Source of the DNA: Liolophura sinensis | Lineage: Eukaryota > Mollusca > Polyplacophora > Chitonida > Chitonidae | NCBI RefSeq assembly: GCF_032854445.1 | Contig: NC_088295.1 | Location: 90,628,644 to 90,692,643, forward strand | Direction: 5' to 3' | Length of the DNA: 64,000 nt | In this document: positions 47,298 to 60,772 of the stretch, one piece after another | How the letters are laid out: each line of letters opens with the position of its first letter | Numbering within the stretch: position 1 is the stretch's first letter | The notes under the pieces: model-generated | Told to the model about the DNA's origin: nothing | The model's input: the letters and a program-made list of their open reading frames with translations, nothing else | The model's database searches: none | Made by a program: the position numbers and the translations under genes

Positions 47298-50259
47298 TGC
47301 CTAAAGAAAACTGCAAAAATCAATTGTTTCCAAATGTAACGTGTATGCTGTATGATACATACCACCTTCAATAAATCTTGAGTTTGAAGATGTCATCTGT
47401 ATACCAGTCAGTGGTCATGAATAAAGCTGTCATCTCCATCACTATAGAATGCCAAGGCCAAAAAAAACTGAGGACTGGATATTTTTTCTCAACAAGTCTC
47501 CTTTTTCATTCATCATTTTTTTTCAAAGCCATGATTTTTCTATTTATTAAGTTTTTGTTTAGCCAGACAACCAAGATATAAAATACACATTTATGTCAAA
47601 GGAGAAAAGATATGCCACCGCTTCAATAGTCGCATGGATCTTGAACTAACCACGTAAAACTTAAGCTTTAAAACTGAAAATAATAAATTTTATATGAAAA
47701 CCATAACTTAGATGAAAAATAATCTGGATCCAAAAATAAATTTCAATTTCAAAGGAAACTTAGCAGAAAAATATGTTAGAGTTAAAAAAAATGTTGCAGC
47801 AGAAAAATATTATAGTATCTTTATTTCAGCCTAGGAATAAAAAAACTAAGGTTCTTGCTTGTTTCTGCTTTACCAATCTATACATGAACATCAAACACAT
47901 AAACACTCAGTTACACATCTTTCTGTCTCCTTAGACCTTGGACATTTCTCAAACTTCAAAAACTTAATACAATAATAAATGATAAAAATTAATGAAATAA
48001 GTACCTGTTAAAATATATGTACATATAGTAGAATAACAAAAAATCCTGTTTTACAAAAACTTGTTTGGTTTGTAAATAATGGCTTGTTGTGCGGTGTGTC
48101 TATTTTAATGCCTTCATAACGCCGTCACTCTAGCGAGCTTTGCTCATGTCATAATTTGACGTTCCTTATTCACACAGCTTCTGACATCATTTAGGAAACT
48201 CTCAAAGCCGATACGCAGCTTATTAATCAGCTGGTGACCTTTGACCAGCTATGGTGAGCGGGAGCCGGGCGATCCATCAGACTGATCAGTGTGTCAGAGT
48301 GATAGTAAGAGCACACGACAATCCATCTATGTCCACAAGTAAAACATAGCCGGGAAATCAACTGTCTGTAACCTTGGCTCCCCAGTCAGATCTAAGCGGA
48401 GTACAAACACCTTGACAAATCAATGACTGTAAATAGAAACTCTTCCCAGCCAAAAGATTTACACAACAGAACTTTCAAGGAAATGCCACATTACAAAGTT
48501 ACAGCCATGGAGTTTTTTCACACAATTTTTCTACTTTGTCACCTGCTCTCCGGGTAGTTTTTGGGCAATCTGGACAAGAGGAAGAAAGGAGAAGAGGAAA
48601 GAGAGAAGAGCCTGCTGACAAGACAAGTGTGAGGCCACACAGGGTTTCCTCTCAACAACAACAACCAAAAGGTATAACACTGAGCCAGTCTTACTTTCCA
48701 CGTAGTATATATATATATATAGTCACTCACTGCAACTGTAGGCAACAAATCTCTGTGTGTCAAATTTGATATTACAAGACCAAAGGTTGCCATGATTAAT
48801 AACTTTTTAGAGCTGTATGAGCATCACAATAGGCACATGTATGTAGAAAATGGCCCATTTATATATATATTTTTTAAATGTTTTTAAAACTTTTACTAAA
48901 GTGATATTAATGAGAATATAGATGGATTTACCTTAAGAGCTTAGTTCAGTTCTCTTAAAATTTCCCTGTATTAAGTGGTATTATCTTTAATAGAAATGGC
49001 AATGATACCACCTACACTCAAGGTACATGTAAGTGTGTATTTACACAGTCCTTGGTCGAGAATACAATGTCTATCAGGTATGTAGATATGAGAAGATAGC
49101 CGCTAGGATAGGATACCACCCAGGGACGTGTTTGGGTGGTCAACACAGATGATTTGTCTAACCTTGATAGGCAGGGATCAGACAAACTGTGGAACATCGC
49201 TGTCAGATCACTGTAGCCATGCAACAGCTCACAGCTTTATCTATTCCACATCTTAACACAAACTCTGTCTGTATTGTTTTTACTGGTGATGGAAGGCTGG
49301 AAAAAACAGAGTGTAGACTTTCACTGAATATGCTTCAGATCTGACAATCAGTTCATTTTGCGCATTGAACTGTTTGTTTCTGCCATCTGCATATTGATGA
49401 AGTATCTCTGTTCAATATACATGTAGTTTTAAACACATTTCCCCACAATTAAGTGCAGTCTACTGTCTAATATGGCCACTTCAGTTTGCAGCAATTATGG
49501 TTTACCTGTCATTACAACCATTCCCAAAGAAGCAATGAATGAAAAAGTCACACCTGTTTAAATGTCATGAATATTCATGACTGTACCAGCTCACCTGTCA
49601 CTGACCAGATCATTGTCTCACTTATGCCCTGAAGAGCAGTTTAGTTCTACAAAGGGCAGGTGAGCCATGGTGTTCAAATCCCCCATCCTCCACTGTAAAC
49701 GTACCTTTCTGTGGATGCTCAAAGAGGAGCAAACCAAAACTGCCTTGTACTAACAAACTCTGCCATTCAGTTTTATTCCTCAGCATGCACAACTGCCATG
49801 GCCTATTCTTTGCAGAAAGACAGTGTCAAAATGAGATGCATTTGGGAAAAATTCCCAGAACAAGTTGTCTGTGATGTGGGGTATTCATGTCTCTGTTTAG
49901 GCTGGCATACCTACCACTGTTTCTCCAATTCCAATAGCGAGCTCTGCTGTTCTTTACTCCCTTGAGACGCTGAGTAGTTTACCTTAGGCTGAACAGTCAG
50001 AGGTTTTGTCCTCTGGCAATGCGGCGGTACAGCTGCACACAGAGAGTGAGCACCAGGCAATCTCCAGGACCTTGGCTAACACTCTATCAAACTTGTACAC
50101 TAAGATCAAGGCCAGACTTAAGTGAGCAACAATGACAAAATTCTCCCAAGTTCTGTATTCCTGATTTGATAGCAAATTCAATTCTTTCAAAACAAAAAAT
50201 ACATGTACTGCAATCAATCATTTTTTCTTTCTGGGAAAAAGATTTCATTCATTACTTTC
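47294..50259. other. AT-rich single-copy DNA with a complex island, no gene seen
   Basis: Most is AT-rich. A more complex stretch at about 48105-48420 contains a near-consensus DR1 nuclear-receptor-type site (48235-48246). A short (AT)n lies at about 48707-48720. Confidence 0.45.
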
Positions 50260-51974
50260 TTCACATTCATATAGAAATTCTGAACAATTCAACCACACTG
50301 TATGTAGGCCTTCACATTCATATAGAAATTCTGAACAATTCAACCACACTGTATGTAGGCCTTCACATTCATATAGAAATTCTGAACAATTCAACCACAC
50401 TGTATGTAGGCCTTCACATTCATATAGAAATTCTGAACAATTCAATCACACTGTATGTAGGCCTTCACATTCATATAGAAATTCTGAACAATTCAATCAC
50501 ACTGTATGTCGGCCTACACATTCATATAGAAATTCTGAACAATTCAACCACACTGTATGTAGGCCTTCACATTCATATAGAAATTCTGAACAATTCAATC
50601 ACACTGTATGTAGGCCTACACATTCATATAGAAATTCTGAACAATTCAATCACACTGTATGTAGGCCTACACATTCATATAGAAATTCTGAACAATTCAA
50701 TCACACTGTATGTAGGCCTTCATATTCATATAGAAATTCTGAACAATTCAACCACACTGTATGTAGGCCTACACATTCATATAGAAATTCTGAACAATTC
50801 AATCACACTGTATGTAGGCCTTCTCATTCATATAGAAATTCTGAACAATTCAACCACACTGTATGTAGGCCTACACATTCATATAGAAATTCTGAACAAT
50901 TCAACCACACTGTATGTAGGCCTTCACATTCATATAGAAATTCTGAACAATTCAACCACACTGTATGTCGGCCTACACATTCATATAGAAATTCTGAACA
51001 ATTCAACCACACTGTATGTAGGCCTTCACATTCATATAGAAATTCTGAACAATTCAACCACACTGTATGTCGGCCTACACATTCATATAGAAATTCTGAA
51101 CAATTCAAACACACTGTATGTAGGCCTTCACATTCATATAGAAATTCTGAACAATTCAACCACACTGTATGTAGGCCTTCACATTCATATAGAAATTCTG
51201 AACAATTCAACCACACTGTATGTAGGCCTACACATTCATATAGAAATTCTGAACAATTCAACCACACTGTATGTAGGCCTACACATTCATATAGAAATTC
51301 TGAACAATTCAACCACACTGTATGTAGGCCTTCACATTCATATAGAAATTCTGAACAATTCAACCACACTGTATGTAGGCCTTCACATTCATATAGAAAT
51401 TCTGAACAATTCAACCACACTGTATGTAGGCCTACACATTCATATAGAAATTCTGAACAATTCAATCACACTGTATGTCGGCCTTCACATTCATATAGAA
51501 ATTCTGAACAATTCAATCACACTGTATGTAGGCCTTGACATTCATATAGAAATTCTGAACAATTCAACCACACTGTATGTAGGCCTTCACATTCATAAAT
51601 TCTGAACAATTCAACCACACTGTATGTAGGCCTTCACATTCATATAGAAATTCTGAACAATTCAACCACACTGTATGTAGGCCTACACATTCATATAGAA
51701 ATTCTGAACAATTCAACCACACTGTATGTAGGCCTTCACATTCATATAGAAATTCTGAACAATTCAACCACACTGTATGTAGGCCTTCACATTCATATAG
51801 AAATTCTGAACAATTCAACCACACTGTATGTAGGCCTTCACATTCATATAGAAATTTGACTGTATGTAGGCCTTCACATTCATATAGAAATTCTGAACAA
51901 TTCAACCACACTGTATGTAGGCCTTCACATTCATATAGAAATTCTGAACAATTCAACCACACTGTATGTAGGCC
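50260..51974. repeat. 51-bp minisatellite, 34 units
   Basis: The unit contains TTCACATTCATATAGAAATT, CTGAACAATTCAACCACACT and GTATGTAGGCC. Length accounting gives 34 units x 51 bp minus one 4-bp deletion (near 51597) and one 15-bp deletion (near 51855). Variable positions are CTTCAC/CTACAC, AACCAC/AATCAC and GTAGG/GTCGG. Because 51 bp is 17 codons and the unit lacks stops, a 479-codon plus-strand frame and 66-213-codon minus-strand frames are open with a 17-residue period. No non-repeat coding flanks them. Confidence 0.98.
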
Positions 51975-52067
51975 TGCACAAAGAGTCTTAAAAAGACAAT
52001 TTTGGAGGCTGATAGATGTAGCTCCTAAAGCCTCAGTTTCCTATGGGATTATCTCTATAGAACATAT

Positions 52068-52390
52068 CATGTACGTGAATGCCAGTACTCAAGGACTCCA
52101 GTGATGCATGTACATGAATGCCAGTACTCAATGACTCCAGTGATGCATGTACATGAATGCCAGTACTCAATGACTCCAGTGATGCATGTACATGAATGCC
52201 AGTACTCAATGACTCCAGTGATGCATGTACATGAATGCCAGTGCTCAATGACTCCAGTGATGCATGTACATGAATGCCAGTACTCAATGACTCCAGTGAT
52301 GCCTGTACATGAATGCCAGTACTCAATGAGTACAGTGATGCCTGTACATGAATGCCAGTACTCAATGACTCCAGTGATGCATGTACATGC
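52068..52390. repeat. 39-bp minisatellite, about 8 units
   Basis: The unit contains GCATGTACATGAATGCCAGT then ACTCAATGACTCCAGTGAT. Variants include GTGCTC, GAGTACAG and GCCTGTAC. It starts 93 bp after the 51-bp array. A 13-residue periodic frame is open on both strands. Confidence 0.97.
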
Positions 52391-55300
52391 TGATAATGTA
52401 AATTCACATAGGACTATTTTCCAGCACCATATCCAAATCTCAATGAGAATGGAGATCCAGATTATTCTGAAACATGATAAGCACTACCTGTACAACCTAC
52501 TCTAAATTTTTAATGAGAGCTTGGAGGAAAACTTAATATTCTACCAAAGCAATCAATGAGGCGGATTTTTGTCAACTGTTTACACAAAATCACAAAATGC
52601 CACAAATGTAAATCAGTACCCATGACCATAAATGCATTAGTAGATAAAGCAAGTCATACACACATGCATTTTGTCTACATAAAGTCACCATTTTTGCAAA
52701 CATCAAATAGTGAGCAACGTCAACCACCCATTATCACAATTCTAAGAAAGCATGTTTCATGAGTTGCAACTCAATTCCATCAACCACTTATACAATCACT
52801 CCTCAGGGTCTGAGGCTATCCCAGTAACATGTACAGGGCAATTCTGTTGCAGCAAACTGTGGGCATTCATCAAACAGCCAGGTCAAATGGCATCTGGGGC
52901 TAATTTTCCCCAAACAGTCTGGCTGCCCTGAACACACATAGTTAATACAAAGTAAAGTTTCTCAATGTAACCATAACAGAAATTTACAACATTGTTGGTC
53001 CTGAAATAACAATGTGTTTAGAAATCTCAGGGGCCTCACAGAAACAGGCTGGCTGGCTTGAAGGGCAGACTGGACATGCTGGACAACTAGCTACAAGTCA
53101 GCACTATACACTCAACTTACTCCTTCTTTAATATTGACCACCAATCAAAAAACAGCCATCTCAAGGACCCTTCCAGTCGGAATGCTCTACTTCATAGGCT
53201 ACACAGAGGGCCTGTCCAGCAAACTGTGTGATTAAGCTGATGCGGTCTGACGAAATTCCAGACTGGATAATTGGAGCGAATACCGCACGTGCAGAGTCCA
53301 CAGGGTGCTCTGGCAGGGGTAAACGATCCGCCTGGCTGAGAGTCTGACAACCATCCCCAGGGTGGCGTGTGAAAATATCACACTCTGAACAACATCTACA
53401 AGAATACCTGACAGCACAATAGATTTCTGATTCCTTAATATACTGGATTTAATCCGTTAGAAATTGATTGAGTGCAAATGGACATTTTATACCCATGACA
53501 ATTGGTTTCATCTATACAACTGCCACATTTAATACAGCTATTTAGGAATCTCCCCACAGAAAATATCCCATGAAATATGATAAAGAGAAATGAGCTGATA
53601 GTAATTAAGGAGTCTGTAGACAGACATTTAACAACACAAATGATAAATGAGTCTTTGCAAAGTTCCTATACAGTACACATACTGTACAAAAAGAAGTTCC
53701 AGAAGAAGGCATATTATATAGACACAGGTGTTTTCATTACTTCGTTAGAGTGGCATAATACTCCTCATGAATGCACAACGTCCGCTTGTCTATCCAGGAG
53801 AATTCCTCACAGGTAGTTGTACATCTACATCTTTGTGTAAAGAATTTGAAAGAGAGCATACATATGTACATGTGACTACATGTTCAATTCTCTCAACAGA
53901 TTACCTGTCAACCTTAGCTGTGACAATGGAATGTATGGACAAAGAAACAAAGGTGAAATGTATTCAAATCCTGCTGGTCTCGTGCATTCCACAAACTTTA
54001 TGTGTCAATTGTTTTATTGGTGGACAAAGAAGAACCAGGTCGCAGTTCCACAAGGACTTCTGTTATTTCAGCTAATTAATGGAAAATCAAACCTGGAAAT
54101 GAATGACAAGTGGGGAAAGCTTGACAAAACCCCTTTACATTGGACTCGAGTCAGCCGACAGTCTGGGGGTCTGCCCTTGTGCAGAGGTAAATTAATTACT
54201 GCATATATCAATAGTGCTGTTCAATAATGACACTTTGCTAAAAAAAAAACTACAGGCTCGTCATTAAATTAGAATATTCCCATTCCACAAGCTGTGCTAA
54301 CTTGAGTAAGCTAGAAATGCATCAAGATTTTCATTTCCAGCCCGACGTCCCCACCACAAAAGCTTTGACTTGTTAGCTGGGCTATCCACATGACTTTTTA
54401 TTTGGGGTAGACTGAATCTATGCTGTGCCAGACTGATGGCCTGGGCCAGGAAATGAATTCATCCTTAAACTGCTAATTTGGGAATAGTCTCTCCCACTTC
54501 TGCAACTCGGACTGGAGCCACAACACTTCAGGCATCTACTGAGGAATTGTCAGCGCTAACAACATGCTTACTGTCCATGTGCACATTTCAATACTGACCC
54601 ACATACATGTTCATCCAGCAGCTTTTTTCTCTACAGACACTACACTCCCCCCCTCCCCCCATCCAACACACACACACCCTTATAACAGCCTCATCTACCC
54701 AAGACACTTTCTCTTTTACTACTACATTCTTTTCAGGGATTCCAGATTTGTAATGAATTTTTTATGTTTTCTCTGCCTGTGTAGACATGGAATCAATTGA
54801 AGGCTGGTGTGTAGTTCTGTTCCTGCTTGGTCCAATCAGCCCCTACTGCCAGACGGGCTAATTCCACCTTTGTGCCTCCAACAGGCTCTCCACATTTGGT
54901 ACAAATCTGTACATCTTCAGCAGTTTTATGTAGCTTTTTATGAATCTGTATCCCTTAAGAGAATCTTGATGAAACCTGATCAGATTGACATTCCCATTTC
55001 ACCCCGCTTCTTTTATGTGATCAACTTTTTTACGTCTTCCATAATCATTCTCAAATTACCCTCAACTACTGTAGATGGTTAGTGTCACACATCTTACATC
55101 TTCCTGTTTTTCTTTCGTCTTCTTCTAAAACAAAAGACAAGAAACGAAACAGACCAGAGGGAATGTAGTTTGCTTGTTGGATATTCACCATCAGGTACAT
55201 AACAGTCCATGGCTGGGTTTGCTGCTGGCTAAATCAAGCTCTGCATTTCCATGTGTATTAACTGACATGATTGTAAGTTTCGAAATGTTTCCCCATTTAA

Positions 55301-55505
55301 AATTTTTGCAGTAATATACATATCTATCATTTTCAAGCAAAAGTGTGTTAACCCCAGTATCCAATCTCTCCATGCATTACCATGTTTTCTGCTCCATTCC
55401 CGAATTTCGCCTTGAACGTGAAAGACTGCTGGATGTTACAGTAGGACAGAGTTACACCACCGATTACGAATATTTCCATGTTACCAAATTCCATGTTGTG
55501 CTCTC
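52391..55505. other. Single-copy DNA, no gene seen
   Basis: The longest frames (102 and 115 codons, overlapping at 53767-54227, plus) have no recognisable features. A C-rich stretch followed by an AC repeat is at about 54645-54677. A more complex segment is at 53160-53400. Confidence 0.45.
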
Positions 55506-55710
55506 TGATTGATTGACTGATTGATTGAAACTTAAAACCATACTCAAGATTTTTTTCACTTGTATGATAGCGATGAAGTTCAGCAAAGGTGGAAACACGA
55601 GTGACCAGAGGAAACGGCCGGACCTTCACCAGGTACCTGACAAACTTTTGGACATACAGCTGCAAAGTAAAACTGCGATATCTGGAGTTAAACACGGGAA
55701 CACATTGGCC
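55506..55710 (-). mobile_element. Diverged retroposon fragment related to group A
   Basis: On the minus strand: GTTAAACTCCAGATATCGC (sequence seen in mollusc repeats as I recall), GTCAGGTACCTGGTGAAGG, TCTGGTCACTCGTGTTTCC, a CATCGCTATCATACAAGTG block, ATCTTGAGTATGGTTTTAAG and a CAATCAATCAGTCAATCA tail. The order matches the 23015-23140 copy and the group A 3' half. Confidence 0.65.
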
Positions 55711-57357
55711 CCAGCAAGCCAGTTTTTAAAATTTGTGCCAGAGAGAGACTCACCTTTAGTATGGACTTACATGTAAATCTAACTCTTTTGTACATGTTTT
55801 CACACACACACTCACATCATGTTCTGTAGTTTCATATTTAGGTGATGGATCAAGAAAAAGCACCTGTGCCATATAAAAGGGATATGGCACTAAACCAAGT
55901 TTCTAACACACCTCATGTAATATACATGAGTATATAGAGATAATTTTGTTAAACAATACAATGTTTCTTATTAACATGTTCATATTCTGTTGTATTGGCA
56001 ATTTACATTTATATATTATTAACAGCCAAACTTAGGCCACCGACTGATTGTAACATCTGCCTCATACATTGTAACATCCGTCAATTATACCTCCTGCCAA
56101 GCCACTAATGTGGGTTTTTAATAAGTGGCATCATTCACACAAACCATTACAATTAAGCAAAAACTGTAGTTGCCAGTGATATTGATGTAAAACTTGACTG
56201 ACACATTTCCTGGTAAGTGGTAGGGATTGGGATTTTTTATGTGGTCACACCAATCAGTGCCCAGTTTATGTCTATCATTGCTCACTTCCTCCTCATGTTG
56301 ATCAATGGATGCTGTATAATTGATTCAGCAGTAGCCTGTTTACCCTGGCCTGCTCTAGCCACAGATTCTAAACACTGCACAGCTCTATGTGTACAGCTGA
56401 CCAGTTTAACTTGATACGCTTCTATTGGACAATAAATAATGATCGCCAACCGCATATACATTATAACATTTTTTTCCCAGATGCTCATTTAAACGGGGTT
56501 AAGAGGTCTTCCTACCAGGATCAGGATTTCAAATTTCACAGGCAGTTTAAATCAAAATTTCTATCAGTCTGATGCAAACAGCCCAAAAACTGTTCACGGA
56601 CAATGAGTAGCCTAAATACCAATAAGCTGACATTAAATCAGAGTCTATCCTCCCCTTGCTGCCTCCTTCCACCCATCACACTTAATATCAACTTAGCACG
56701 AGGAAATAGTGAAACCATAAAGAGAAAGCATGATAAAACTGCTTACTCACACAATCTTGTATTCTGAACACCTCTAAATCTTGGTTTAATCTCAGTACCC
56801 CAGAAAATGCAATTTACCGCAGTTACATGTGGCTTGGAAGCTTTTCCTTGATTGAGGCACAGGCCTAGTCAAAACCTGGCTGCTGTTCTCTGAAGGAAGC
56901 AATCTTACAAACAATGAAAAATGTCACTTGAATCATTTGCCACCTTTGCACATAATCGTTATGTATCAGGAATGTTGTGTGGAGAAACCATTGGTAAATA
57001 AACATCTATATACTCACAGAAAGGTATAGCTTGATCAAGAAAGATTTCAGTGATAACAATTGCATGTGTAATGGCATTATATAATGCCAATTATACTGAG
57101 AATACTGTCTGGGATGTGAGCATTCTTAAGGTTACATTTCTCTCATGAATGCAAGATCATTCTCTGTCAGTATAAACTGTGTTCATTAAAGACACAATAT
57201 TCACCATGAAACGACATTACTGATAATGGCAATGATCATGATACCAAATGATGAATGGTACAAAGAAAGTCCCAGTTAATATGTAAATGTAAAACACTGG
57301 TACGGTATCAATTGTCTACCTATTCGGCTTAATTTTCCACACCAATGCTACCTGAGT
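55711..57357. other. Single-copy DNA, no gene seen
   Basis: AT-rich unique sequence. No exon recognised. Confidence 0.5.
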
Positions 57358-57667
57358 ATTAAACACCTATTAATTTTCTACTCCTCATACACTTCTTCCT
57401 ATAAAACACCTATTAATTTTCTATTCCTCATACACTTCTTCCTATAAAACACCTATTAATTTTCTATTCCTCATACACTTCTTCCTATAAAACACCTATT
57501 AGTTCTGTATTCCTCATACACTTCTTTCTATAAAACATCTATTAGTTCTGTATTCCTCATACACTTCTTCCTATAAAACACCTATTAGTTCTCTACTCCT
57601 CATACACTTCTTATAAAACACCTATTAGTTCTCTAGTCCTCATACACTTCTTTTTATAGAACACCTA
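57358..57667. repeat. 43-bp minisatellite, about 7 units
   Basis: The unit contains AAACACCTATTAATTTTCTA, TTCCTCATACACTTCTT and CCTATA. Left units read TTAATTTTCTA, middle units TTAGTTCTGTA, right units TTAGTTCTCTA, so neighbouring units are most alike. One unit near 57605 is 6 bp short. Confidence 0.96.
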
Positions 57668-60600
57668 TACCGTACGTGTAAACATTTCCACACATGAACT
57701 ATTTAAACCATCAGTCCACATCTGAATTCAAGTAGTACATATTAATCACTGATAATATAGCACGAGAGAAGTTGGCATTAACTACAACAAATCAAATGAC
57801 ACATTCTGAAACAATGTGCATTAATTCAACTATTGCCGTGGTCAAATGGCAGCTTACTTCCTTTGACCAATGTGATCACGGCATGAACACTGGCCACTGC
57901 AGCACAGAACAATACGAAGAGCAGAAGGCAAAGAACTGATCCTCTCTGCCATTAAGGGCTGCTCAACTCATCAATGGCGTCATCCACACGCCCTAAGTGT
58001 CAGTCATTGATTTAAAACACCGAACAAACAAAGTAAAATCAATGGAATCCACAGACTTGGGATATTTTGTTTTAGAGTTGTATTTTTTTCTCGTACCCAG
58101 GCGTGCCAGACCTAACCAAGACTATAACTGTTCTTAGCCTAATGCAAACATAAAGCAGAATGGATAAATCACTTAAGGCGTTACACTGGCACAACCAGCC
58201 CAAAAACACTTCTTTAAAATTCCTTCTTTCCAAAATATCAGCTTCTTTTGACAAAATTTATTAACCAATAAAAAAGACCTTCTCTGATAAAAAAACAACT
58301 GAATGCCCTGCCTAATTAAAACGAATATGGATGCAGCCACAAAAAAGAAATGAGGCTTTATTTGACAGGGAAAATTTGGAAAACTTTTTTGAAAAAAAAA
58401 ATACATAACAAATTATCAGATGTGGAGAAAAAGAGAGTTTTCGTAGGGGGAGAGATACTGTTTGCTTATGATATTTACATATGGGAATATATCAGATGTA
58501 ACACACAGATACAATTTTCCTCTTGCAAAGTGAGGACGGCAATAATTCAGAACAGATTCAGGGGCCTACAGTGTAGTTACATCCAGACAGGGGACCTTAA
58601 GGGGGTGTTTAATGATCCTTACAGCAATTCCTGGAACCTGATCTACTGCCTGAGGAGGCCTGTTTTGAACCTGGTGCTGAGGATGGGCACTCACAGAAGG
58701 GTGGGTTGATGTCAGATCTTTAGGATGGGTATAGGGCCAGTGTAGACAGCACTAGACCCTGCAGATGGTGAACTCAGAACCCTGCTGGATAGTGATTCTA
58801 CCTTCGACTGCAGGGTCCTCTAAAGCAGTCTACTCCTCTCTCTTAATCTGCCTTATTACTAGCACACCACCAGATACAGACAGCCCAAACTCACAATCTT
58901 CACCTTCAGTCAGTCAGTTAAGGAGATAAAGCCACAAGTCCATCAATGTCTGTTTTTCATTGATTTGTGGATGGACCAATATGGCACCATTGAGGCTCCA
59001 CAAGGCACCCGGTGAAATTCTGCTTCAGCATTCAGTAGCCTTACAGATCATTGGGGTGCATGCTGGGACCTTGAAGGGGTGCACCCATGTTACCAACATG
59101 GAGCAGCAAACAAATAACGGAACACGACATGTGCGCGCTTCAGCATGCCTAAGTTGAATGGTGATGCAAACGCTGAAGGAGCCACCCCATAAATCTTCAC
59201 TCAGCAAGACGCTGACTTTCACATGCCCATGCCCCTGAGAAATGAACAGGGTATTTAAACTGCCATCTTTTTCACATGGATTATGAATGACGTTTCTAGT
59301 GCCACTTATATAAATTTATTTTGAAATGAAGTCCTGATATTCAATAAGTGCAGCATGTTGCCTTGGCAACATAATATGAATTTCAGATATTAAAGATTCT
59401 GAACAACTTCACTGATATAGCCGGGATAATGCTGGAAAAATTCAGCCAAGCCCATAATAGCAATGCGCTTCACTAAAAAGACGACAATGGGCAAACTGTA
59501 TCCTAGGCATTATAAGGCATGGTTTTGACATCCATGTGCCCATTTGAAAAATACCACAAAAATACACCTATTTGGAGCATAATCAAAAATAAGATAAATC
59601 TGCATTTAATTGAGTTTGAACAATTTATTAAAACGGAAAGACAGGAATGGTAACAAACATTTCACAAATTGTCCTTTGGTACTGCCATGCACTGGAAATT
59701 AGCCCCTGTATTGGAGTCAAACTTGCTGGAGTGTAATTCACTGTGTTAATCAGGAAAGGGTTGTACGAGTATAACAGAAACAGAGACATCACTTTGTACC
59801 TTCCAGGTGTGTACATCATATATCCCAGCTCACAAAGATACACTGTACGTGACATCACGATAGCCCATCCGTCAATACCCTACATCTACTTTGCTGAAAC
59901 AACTTCTTTCCATGCTGAATTAGATTTCCTTTTTGAAAAGTATTGTTCTGATTTTCACGCACATACCTTTTTTACTTGTCTTTGTACATTAATTACAGTA
60001 TGGGATATTTGCATCTTTCTACTGCCATGGTTTCGAGCAGATTTCTGTTCATATACATACTCCTCAAACTGTACACGTCAAGCTTTACCATTCGCTCACC
60101 TCATCCCAACTTCCTGGTACCAGCCATATGCACAGAAGCCTGCAAGGTGTATAGGTGTACTGAATGAATAACACTGCAGATATTGTTATAGCCTCTGTCC
60201 CATTCCATCCACACCTATCAGTTAGACTTAAGCTTACCCACTCTGCCATACACACACATCTCCTCAATTACATATACAAATACATCTGACACACAAACAT
60301 GTACACAGAGCACATGATCAGGGTCCCCTAACACTGACAGATGATCGGAAAACGTCCAGAGGATTCTACATTCCCAGCTGTCCAACCACATTACTCAATC
60401 TGGTGTCACCGCATAAGTAACCCAATGAAAAGTCTTTGTGACAGACGAGGAAAAACACATGGCAAGTGATTTCCAGCTGCAAATGATGTGAGATACAATG
60501 GCTGCAAGCTAAAAAAAAAAAACATCTGTCTGTTTTAGGTAATTACTTTGGGAGTATTTACGAGGTTTATGTCAGAGGTTGGATGCAAGACCAAGGTGAG

Positions 60601-60772
60601 CTTGGATTCTTTTTTGGGTTGTGGAATGATTGCCAATATGTGAACAGGGTAACATCAATTTGTACCTAAAAATAAGCAGGACCTTGACAGTAATGCAGTG
60701 ACTGGAAAAATCTGTATCTTGTAAAGGTTTTGTTTCCAAACAGCGTGTGATGTGAAATAGACTCACGAAATA
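57668..60772. other. Single-copy DNA, no gene seen
   Basis: Contains the two longest non-periodic frames in the window (119 codons at 58350-58709 and 142 codons at 59743-60171, both plus). Neither shows a recognisable domain or splice context, and such lengths can arise by chance in 64 kb. Confidence 0.45.

Noticed and set aside
50166-51605. 479-codon plus-strand ORF with a 17-residue repeat
   Set aside because: Entirely produced by the 51-bp minisatellite, and the opposite strand is open as well. No signal peptide, domain or splice context.
53767-54227. Two overlapping plus-strand ORFs of 102 and 115 codons
   Set aside because: They overlap in different frames and neither resembles a known protein. 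No splice or codon-use support.
59743-60171. 142-codon plus-strand ORF, the longest non-periodic one
   Set aside because: No recognisable domain, and overlapping frames of moderate length occur nearby. One such frame is compatible with chance in 64 kb of six-frame sequence. A protein search or RNA-seq would settle it.
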